A stretch of DNA of 23,173 bases from a virus: positions 1-23,173 of IMG/VR virus record IMGVR_UViG_3300022750_000031; one strand, given 5' to 3'. This document shows, one piece after another, positions 16,434 through 21,848 of the stretch (positions are counted from its first letter, which is position 1; the number at the start of each line of letters is the position of its first letter). Below the pieces are notes generated by a model, which was given only the letters and a program-made list of their open reading frames with translations, was not told the origin of the DNA and searched no databases. Made by a program: the position numbers and the translations under genes.

Positions 16434-16727
16434 CTATAATCTTGGGCGAAGGTCTAACTCTACACCCTCACAAGTAACCCGGTCAAAGGTCATATCGTTA
16501 ATACGATATCCATGCCCATCAACCTGATGAACTATATCGTGTCTAACGGCTATTGCCATTTCTTCCATCGGGGTTGGTCTATCAACAGGACCAGTATAAA
16601 TGTAGTTCCAATCTCGTCTAATAGGAATATACATGACCGGGTTCTTAAAATAGAATGACCGATCACGCTCTTTCCAAGTCTTTCTAATAAGAGCCTCTCG
16701 CTCAGGCGTCAGGGGTTGTGACGTCAT
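16434..16727 (-). CDS. Hypothetical protein, 97 residues
   Basis: I do not recognise this protein. It starts with ATG at 16727 (AAAGG 8 bases upstream; a GTG one codon earlier is less likely), overlaps the ligase end by 26 bases and stops 7 bases before the RNA polymerase start. It is charged, with Arg/Asp-rich and aromatic segments (WKERDRSFYFKN, RRDWNYIYTGP, RHDIVHQVDGHGYRI). No membrane segment, cysteine pair or enzyme motif is seen. A short His/Asp-containing stretch (RHDIVHQVDGHG, about 62-73) could bind metal, but this is speculation. The tight packing and good start support a real gene. Confidence 0.7.
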   Translation of the reverse strand: MTSQPLTPEREALIRKTWKERDRSFYFKNPVMYIPIRRDWNYIYTGPVDRPTPMEEMAIAVRHDIVHQVDGHGYRINDMTFDRVTCEGVELDLRPRL

Positions 16728-17589
16728 CACGAATGCCTTTGAAGCGAGGCTCTCTCAGAAGTCCCTCGGAACTGTAGTCCATAGCTTCGACCTCAATGAT
16801 CTTTCCAACGATCGAACTTGGATTATCAAACCACGAATGTCGTTGAGCATCTGTCCCCGCATTGACGGAAAGCGCCTTGCCGTTGAAAAGAACGGTGATG
16901 CTTCCAGCTCTGCCTCTGTTTTTACCAAGACCCTCGACAACTCCTGTAACTCTAAGAGCGAAAGAAAGTTTGCGCTTGATCTTGATAATCTCACCTGTAG
17001 TTCCCGAACCAGCGGTCCAAGTTCCGTTAGGGTCTCGGTAGATAATGCCATCATATCCTCCCTTAGCAACATACCAGTTGCAGTTTTCCTGCGGATCAGT
17101 TTCTACCAGCTTCATTGAAGAGACAGGTCGAACTACGTTTCTATCCTGACCTAGCAATCTTAGTTGAAGCGGAGCGAACCTAACATGATAAGGTACAGAA
17201 CTATGGCCCTTTTCAAACTCTTCAATCGTCAGCATATCGAAAGCTACCAGCCCCAGCCGATCACTCTCCTGATGCCGCCGGAAGTGCCCGCTGATCTCGC
17301 TGAACTGGTCAGCGCCGGGCCACCATGCCTCGCCTAATACAACATGCCCCGGAGGGATGATGCCCGCCAGTGCCCGCTCTACGCGGCCCATAGCGCGGTT
17401 CGGTTCGCCAGTACGGCTTAGGGTCTCGATATGACCTGAGTGCCTAATCTTGATTACAGCATTGCATCCATCATGCTTGGGCTGTGCAAGGTAGTTGGCT
17501 TGCAGATAGCCCGGAGCCTCTAGCACTTGGCGGCGGGCTTTCTTAACTTTAGAAAGCTCCACCGCCTTGTGAATGATGTAGTCGCTCAA
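16702..17589 (-). CDS. ATP-dependent DNA ligase
   Basis: 295 residues (T7 gp1.3 is 359). Nucleotidyltransferase motifs appear in order: motif I QPKHDG with the adenylated Lys38; SRTGEPN at 58-64; motif III LGEAWW (85-90); IIIa LVAFDML (114-120); motif IV YDGIIYRD (179-186); motif V IIKIKRK (201-207). An OB-fold domain follows, and the end (EVEAMDYSSEGLLREPRFKGIRDD) matches the T7 ligase end (SYMEETPDGSLRHPSFVMFRGTEDN). Motif IV has Asp-Gly instead of the usual Glu-Gly, a conservative change. It seals nicks during phage DNA replication and repair. The start is TTG at 17589, overlapping the MazG stop by four bases (TTGA), with only a weak Shine-Dalgarno (ACGGA), so it probably depends on translational coupling. 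Confidence 0.92.
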   Translation of the reverse strand: MSDYIIHKAVELSKVKKARRQVLEAPGYLQANYLAQPKHDGCNAVIKIRHSGHIETLSRTGEPNRAMGRVERALAGIIPPGHVVLGEAWWPGADQFSEISGHFRRHQESDRLGLVAFDMLTIEEFEKGHSSVPYHVRFAPLQLRLLGQDRNVVRPVSSMKLVETDPQENCNWYVAKGGYDGIIYRDPNGTWTAGSGTTGEIIKIKRKLSFALRVTGVVEGLGKNRGRAGSITVLFNGKALSVNAGTDAQRHSWFDNPSSIVGKIIEVEAMDYSSEGLLREPRFKGIRDDVTTPDA

Positions 17590-17948
17590 AGAACGTTGTC
17601 CGTGAAAGACAGCGAGGACTTGTATTCCCGCTGGCTAGTATAGGGAGGGATACGGCTGGACATAGAAGCCTCCGCGCCGGAGTACACACGTTCAGCAAGT
17701 CGGGCCAGCTTTTTAGCTTTAGCTTCCTCAACTCGATGCTCACCATACATGACAGCCAGTTGGGCCATCATAATCTGTACGTCCGCAATCTCACTGATCA
17801 CTTCCTGACCGGAGATACGACCTCGATCATAATGTCGAAGGGCTAGGATCAACTCCGCCATTTCCTCAATAGCCATTTCAACCTGAGGCTTCTCGCCCCA
17901 CTTCTTAATGGTGTCTTGATACAGTCTCTTTATAGCTGCGATGTTCAC
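17586..17948 (-). CDS. MazG-like nucleotide pyrophosphohydrolase
   Basis: 120 residues. It has the all-alpha NTP-PPase metal-binding pattern: Glu28, Glu29 and Glu32 (EEMAE), then Glu53 and Asp56 (EIADVQIMM), the EExxE...ExxD arrangement of MazG/dUTPase-like enzymes. Family members cut (d)NTPs to (d)NMP and pyrophosphate; phage MazG proteins act in nucleotide-pool control or alter host ppGpp levels. The substrate cannot be told from sequence. After residue 85 there is a basic, Ser-rich tail without known function. The start is GTG at 17948, overlapping the previous stop (GTGA), with a strong AAAGGAGA 9 bases upstream. It is the direct neighbour of the dATP/dGTP diphosphohydrolase-family gene, which suggests a joint pathway. 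Confidence 0.82.
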   Translation of the reverse strand: MNIAAIKRLYQDTIKKWGEKPQVEMAIEEMAELILALRHYDRGRISGQEVISEIADVQIMMAQLAVMYGEHRVEEAKAKKLARLAERVYSGAEASMSSRIPPYTSQREYKSSLSFTDNVL

Positions 17949-18304
17949 TTGCTCAGGTCTCCTTTGATTTGCTTGGGCATACGAACCTTATGTCGATCAT
18001 CGACACCGATGCCACGAAGCTTGAATGTCAGTAGGGCCATAGCATTCCACACAACGTGAGTGATATGCAAACAACCAGTCTCAGGATCACGGTCGATACC
18101 AGCTTTGAAGTCATGCCAATGGCGATCAAGGCTACCGATTACATTGCTGTAAGCCATACCCTTTTCCCAGTTCCGTTCGGCGTACTTAGAAGCACCGATA
18201 GTGAACAGGTCTGCCAAAGCTGCCAGAGCATCCGGAGGGATCAGATCAAACCGACGCTTCCCCGTATTGAACCGAAGTCCTTTATTGTCCACTTTGAGTG
18301 TCAT
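17945..18304 (-). CDS. dATP/dGTP diphosphohydrolase N-terminal-family protein (formerly DUF5664)
   Basis: 119 residues. The whole chain has the signature of this phage family (Pfam dGTP_diPhyd_N): KGLRFNTGKRRFDLIPPDAL (8-27), GASKYAERNWEKGMAYS (37-53), SLDRHWHDFKAGIDRDPETG (58-77), then HITHVVWNAMALLTFKLRG (80-98). The conserved Glu, Asp and His residues suit metal-dependent nucleotide hydrolysis. The family name comes from annotated dATP/dGTP pyrophosphohydrolases of phages; the actual substrate here is untested. The ATG directly follows the phosphoesterase stop (TAAATG), with GGAG 5 bases upstream, and the MazG-like gene overlaps its end by 4 bases, so the two are surely cotranscribed. Confidence 0.8.
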   Translation of the reverse strand: MTLKVDNKGLRFNTGKRRFDLIPPDALAALADLFTIGASKYAERNWEKGMAYSNVIGSLDRHWHDFKAGIDRDPETGCLHITHVVWNAMALLTFKLRGIGVDDRHKVRMPKQIKGDLSK

Positions 18305-19519
18305 TTATTCTCCGATGTGTCCGAGTTGGATCGTGAAGCTATCATAGAGGGATAGACGGGTGTCTTCACGTGGGACGTGGAAGCCCATCCATTGAGCCGC
18401 AACGGAGGAATATCCATTGATGCTACTGTATTCTTCGCCGCCGGGGCCTGATCCGAAGAACGCACCGTTAACGACGTACTGGCCAGCATTGAAGGTCGAA
18501 ACATTATGCTTGTCTCCCATACGGAAATACGTCAGGTACGACCGCTCTTGTTCGCTGCGCTTGGTCTTGTGGGAACGCATGGCGCTCTCAGTTACCGAGA
18601 CACCCACGCCGTGCTCATACAGAGCTTTCTGGCCGTAGAAGTCAACGATAGCGTAAGTACCATCAGGGATATTGAAAGTTACGTTGTAATACCCGAGGCG
18701 CTTCGTAGTGTACTCCAACCCCTTATAGAGAGGATATGCCAACATATCGCGACCGGGGCGATACATTCCCATGCCGTGCCCATCCCAATCATGGTTGCCC
18801 GCAATACCAATAACGTCCATAGGAATGCCGAGGCGAGCAAGAGGTTCGAGAACGTATTCAAAAATCGCAATCTGTGCATCGTACATCTGTTCCGAAGTGG
18901 AAGTATCTGTAGCACGGGCGGAGTTCTCATGTTTCTTGTCACTCTCGATGATGTCACCGAGAAGACCAAGCACAATGCGCTCTACCTTATAACCCAGCTG
19001 GATTTTCTGGCGGATGCCTACAATAGCAGCGCGCCCCATTTCAAAGAGACGACGACGAGCTACCTGTGTATTGTATCCCGGTTGCAGCTTACCGATCTGA
19101 AGGTCCGAGAGAATGATCTCTACCGTCATGGGCTTACCCTCAGGGTCCCCGATAAACTGGAAGAAGTCTGTAGGCTCTCGCTCACCGAGGGTCTCGACGA
19201 TCTGGCGCATACTATCCAGAAGGCTTTCCCTAGTGCCCAGCGCTTCAGTGAGCACACGGTTATCACGACGAAGATCGAGGTTGCTAGTCTGAGCATTCCT
19301 CTTTTCAAGGAGCAGCTTAGCACGGCTAACCTCAACGGTGACGTCACTGTCATCTAGCCGGGCAATCAGGAGCCGCAGCAGTTGGGGTGTCATGTGCGGG
19401 TACTTAGGCTGCAATCGCTTAGCAGCTTGGGCAATGCTCCATGACCCACGGCCTCCCCTAGGGAGAACCTCGATTAGCTCATCCGGAGAAGGGTTACGTG
19501 GGATTTTACGTTTCGTCAT
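18305..19519 (-). CDS. Metallophosphoesterase (calcineurin-like) with N-terminal helical domain
   Basis: 404 residues. Residues 1-65 look like a winged-helix or similar DNA-binding-type domain (QAAKRLQPKYPHMTPQLLRL). A charged helix follows (about 66-110), then the phosphoesterase domain: SDLQIGK (138-144), GLLGDIIESD (185-194), AGNHDWDG (240-247), YEHG with His303 and MGDKHN with His338. Canonical first and last motifs are DxH and GHxH; here they read DLQ and GDKH, so two usual His ligands are replaced by Gln141 and Asp336. Phosphoesterases of this kind are common next to endonuclease VII in phiKMV-like phages, where a nuclease role in DNA processing is suspected. It overlaps the resolvase gene by 4 bases (ATGA), with GAGGA 7 bases before the ATG. 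Confidence 0.85.
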   Translation of the reverse strand: MTKRKIPRNPSPDELIEVLPRGGRGSWSIAQAAKRLQPKYPHMTPQLLRLLIARLDDSDVTVEVSRAKLLLEKRNAQTSNLDLRRDNRVLTEALGTRESLLDSMRQIVETLGEREPTDFFQFIGDPEGKPMTVEIILSDLQIGKLQPGYNTQVARRRLFEMGRAAIVGIRQKIQLGYKVERIVLGLLGDIIESDKKHENSARATDTSTSEQMYDAQIAIFEYVLEPLARLGIPMDVIGIAGNHDWDGHGMGMYRPGRDMLAYPLYKGLEYTTKRLGYYNVTFNIPDGTYAIVDFYGQKALYEHGVGVSVTESAMRSHKTKRSEQERSYLTYFRMGDKHNVSTFNAGQYVVNGAFFGSGPGGEEYSSINGYSSVAAQWMGFHVPREDTRLSLYDSFTIQLGHIGE

Positions 19520-19890
19520 GCGTGTGTCCTCTTAAGGGCGCGGAGTTTCTGAGCTTTAAGATTGCGGGCAATCCGCTTCTCATCCTCCGTCTTGTGCAAC
19601 GGGTGAATGTATTGTGTGGGCGGGGCACGGAGGTAGTCGCCTACTCCGTACATAAAGGCTTCCAGTTGCCCCGGTGCATTGAAACCGAAGCGGGGAGCGT
19701 TGTTCTCTAGCTTGCCTAGCAAACTATTGCAGCGCCGGTGCACAGCGCCCCGCACTAGGCCTGACTTGTGGTCATGGTCCAGTACGATCATCTGTTGTGG
19801 TAGGGGCAGCTTACACAGGGCACATTTCTGTCCCTTGCCAGCCCATAGGGCGATAGCTGTAGGTTTAATGCCGGAGTGCGTCAGCTTCAT
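19516..19890 (-). CDS. Endonuclease VII-like Holliday-junction resolvase (HNH)
   Basis: 124 residues. It has the compact endonuclease VII core: zinc pair Cys23-x2-Cys26 (KCALCKLPLP), catalytic LDHDHKSGLVRG (37-48), then HRRCNSLLG (51-59). The usual third zinc Cys is His51 here, with Cys54 as fourth ligand, giving a probable CCHC site. The C-terminus is basic (LKAQKLRALKRTHA). Such enzymes cut branched DNA before packaging and debranch replication intermediates; T7 uses the unrelated gp3 for this, while phiKMV-like phages use endonuclease VII. The start overlaps the exonuclease end by 26 bases and has AGGA 7 bases upstream. Confidence 0.9.
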   Translation of the reverse strand: MKLTHSGIKPTAIALWAGKGQKCALCKLPLPQQMIVLDHDHKSGLVRGAVHRRCNSLLGKLENNAPRFGFNAPGQLEAFMYGVGDYLRAPPTQYIHPLHKTEDEKRIARNLKAQKLRALKRTHA

Positions 19891-20902
19891 CGCGTAGTCC
19901 TTTCACACGATTAACGAGTTTATTAGCTGCGGACCGTAGCTCGTCGGGAAAGGCTGTCGATATACACCCATGTCCTTGGTGACGTACAAAGTTGTCGATT
20001 GAGGCAGTCCCATCTGATCGCATCCAGAGTAGAGCCGCTTGTTCCACAAATCGATCATCCGCGAGAGAAGCTCTCTCACTTCGGCTGAGTTCAAGTTCTG
20101 GTCGGGCGTTGAGGTAATACTCTTGGTAGAGACCGTATACCTCAGCGAATGCAGCTTCGTTGCTGGATTTTCCTGCCAAGAACTTTTCGGCAGTCTTTTC
20201 ACCCATGAGTTTGAAAGCGGGCTTTCCTTTTGCGTCCGTGGTATAATACTTGGGAAGTCCGGGGATATTGTCGGCGGCGTCGCCTTGAAGCATTTGGAGC
20301 CAGAACCACTTGGTTCCATATTGTTTTCCATTCTGCTTACCGACTACATCATAAGCTCCTAGAGGAACTCGGATAAGCTCTTGCGTTTTCCAATCGATGT
20401 GTAGGCCGGGGAGCATACGCATGTCTTTATCTGCCGTAGCGATGACAATGTGACCCGGTCCTGAACTTCCTGCCGCATGATACGCGCATGCTGCGATACC
20501 ATCATCAGCCTCACGCGAGGCCCAAGACTTGACACGAAAATGTGGACCATCATAAGACATAAGCCAATCTTGAAGATAACCATGGTTCTTAGGTTTCTTT
20601 GAACCAGCGCGGTTACCCTGATATGGTTTAACAGTTGCAATGAGATAGCGTTCTCCCTTATGGCAATGGGGTGCGGTCATGTGTACGACGACCGTCTCTG
20701 CCCCGCTATAGATACGCAGCTTCTCAATGAAGGCAGCAGCGATAATCCTAGCTCGACCGGGTTCCATATCGTCGCCGCCAGCACAGTGATAGCAAATCAT
20801 ATCGCCGTCAAGGTGCATGACAAGGCCGGGAACTAGGAGAGGTATCTCACGAACTTGAGGCGTCTCAGCTTCAGCTAGAGCCTGTAGTTGTTCAATGTCC
20901 AT
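19865..20902 (-). CDS. 5'-3' exonuclease (FEN/T7 gp6-type)
   Basis: 345 residues from the ATG at 20902 (T7 gp6 is 300); a TTG one codon earlier is possible but not needed. Metal-binding motifs of the 5'-nuclease family appear in order: LDGDMICYH with two Asp near 32-34, SREADDGIAACAYHA near 128-142, ATADKDMRMLPG near 155-166, and LQGDAADNIPGLP near 207-219, the last being the helix-hairpin-helix region. It removes RNA primers and degrades host DNA in T7-like replication. The Shine-Dalgarno (CAGG, 4-5 bases before) is weak, so translation may be coupled to the small upstream peptide gene, which overlaps it by 11 bases. Confidence 0.9.
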   Translation of the reverse strand: MDIEQLQALAEAETPQVREIPLLVPGLVMHLDGDMICYHCAGGDDMEPGRARIIAAAFIEKLRIYSGAETVVVHMTAPHCHKGERYLIATVKPYQGNRAGSKKPKNHGYLQDWLMSYDGPHFRVKSWASREADDGIAACAYHAAGSSGPGHIVIATADKDMRMLPGLHIDWKTQELIRVPLGAYDVVGKQNGKQYGTKWFWLQMLQGDAADNIPGLPKYYTTDAKGKPAFKLMGEKTAEKFLAGKSSNEAAFAEVYGLYQEYYLNARPELELSRSERASLADDRFVEQAALLWMRSDGTASIDNFVRHQGHGCISTAFPDELRSAANKLVNRVKGLRDEADALRH

Positions 20903-20996
20903 CAAACCTGTCTAGTATAATGTGAATGAAAGCAACGGCCGCTAGGGCCGCCGCTACAACTAGCCAAGGTGCCAAGTTAGAAAGGAATGTCGTCAT
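20892..20996 (-). CDS. Small single-pass membrane peptide, 34 residues
   Basis: The frame runs from an ATG inside the end of the SSB gene to a TGA inside the start of the exonuclease gene, filling the only gap (about 70 bases) in the replication block. The peptide begins MTTFLSN, then has a clear hydrophobic segment (LAPWLVVAAALAAVAFIHIIL, about residues 8-28) and a short polar end (DRFDGH). It looks like a single membrane helix. The Shine-Dalgarno is weak (AAGAG about 10 bases upstream), which suits coupling to SSB translation. The DNA also holds a 5-bp GC inverted repeat (20936-20950). I do not know a family; small helices of this kind in phages may be spanin-, holin- or inhibitor-like. It could be a chance frame. 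Confidence 0.5.
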   Translation of the reverse strand: MTTFLSNLAPWLVVAAALAAVAFIHIILDRFDGH

Positions 20997-21840
20997 TCAG
21001 ATCATACTCTTGCTTGACGCCACCTTCCTCAATGTCCAGAGGATCACCACGAGGCGGGGTCTCAGCACCGTCAAGGTCCAAGCTATCCCCGCCAGCTACA
21101 ACAGCAGCGACAGGAGAGTTCTTGAAGTTCTTGGCTGCGAGGATGCGCTCTTGTATCCAGTTCTTGGACTTGCCCTCAGCGATAACGTTGCCCTTGTCAT
21201 CCTTCTTAGGATTGAAGACACCGTCGATGAACAGGCTGTCCCATTGTTCTTGGTCAGCGTAGTCCCACAGGAAAATCTTCAGCGGGGTTACAGCCTTGGG
21301 AACATTGATGCGCTTGCGCTCAACGCCACCTTCGCCGTCATCGGCATCGATGTACGGAGGACGGATCGTATAGCCATTGGTATCACGGAGGTTAGCATAC
21401 ACTCGACCATTAGCATCGGGCTCAGTCAGTACAACAGTACCGAGGAACTCCTTACCAACCAGCGAGGACATATGCTTGACGTCGTAGTCTTGGTTCATCT
21501 TCGTAAAGAGCTTGAAGAAGTTAGCCTTCTCACTCAGGAACTTGTTCTCAGTAATCGTGATGATGAACGGTGTCTCACGAGCTTGATGTTCGTCAGTCTC
21601 AGGAGCAGTAGCGGGATAGTTCTTCCCGAGAAGCTCAAACTGAAGCATGACTTGAGGCACGTCCTTATCAGGCTTGCCCGTAAACTTTTTAGTGTGCTCA
21701 CCGATTTCGATGTAGCTTACCAGACGAAGCATAGCCGTGCCTGCCTTAGGCATATCGAAGGGCTTGCCGCTGCCTTTAGTAGCAACGGTTTGATCCTCGC
21801 CTTGTTCGGCCATCTTTTGGATTTTGTTAATGTCAACCAT
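20977..21840 (-). CDS. Single-stranded DNA-binding protein with bacterial-SSB-like C-terminal tip
   Basis: 287 residues. An OB-type core is suggested by beta-rich segments (AMLRLVSYIEIG, PQVMLQFELLG, TPFIITITENKFLSEKANFFKLF). An acidic, flexible C-terminus from about residue 255 ends in YDLNDDIPF. The last five residues (DDIPF) equal the end of E. coli SSB, the tip that binds many partner proteins. T7 gp2.5 has the same plan (OB fold plus acidic tail ending in Phe) but a different tip. By inference it coats ssDNA at the fork and recruits the polymerase. The gene lies directly after the DNA polymerase, with AGGA 6 bases before the ATG. Confidence 0.82.
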   Translation of the reverse strand: MVDINKIQKMAEQGEDQTVATKGSGKPFDMPKAGTAMLRLVSYIEIGEHTKKFTGKPDKDVPQVMLQFELLGKNYPATAPETDEHQARETPFIITITENKFLSEKANFFKLFTKMNQDYDVKHMSSLVGKEFLGTVVLTEPDANGRVYANLRDTNGYTIRPPYIDADDGEGGVERKRINVPKAVTPLKIFLWDYADQEQWDSLFIDGVFNPKKDDKGNVIAEGKSKNWIQERILAAKNFKNSPVAAVVAGGDSLDLDGAETPPRGDPLDIEEGGVKQEYDLNDDIPF

Positions 21841-21848
21841 GTGTAATC

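Noticed and set aside
17586-18304. A complete 2-aminoadenine (Z-genome) biosynthesis system
   Set aside because: Only pool-hydrolase-like genes are present; no PurZ or DatZ is in the window.
18506-19357. A 283-codon plus-strand frame antisense to the phosphoesterase gene, and similar frames at 1231-2004, 9625-10365 and 22113-22715
   Set aside because: All lie opposite well-supported genes and look like shadow frames in composition.
20936-20950. A GC hairpin between SSB and exonuclease as a terminator
   Set aside because: The stem is only 5 bp, has no T-run, and falls inside the small peptide frame with repeated Ala codons.
20926-21846. A 306-codon plus-strand frame antisense to the whole SSB gene
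   Set aside because: It mirrors the SSB codons, lacks a good Shine-Dalgarno and a domain-like composition, and the minus-strand SSB is convincing.
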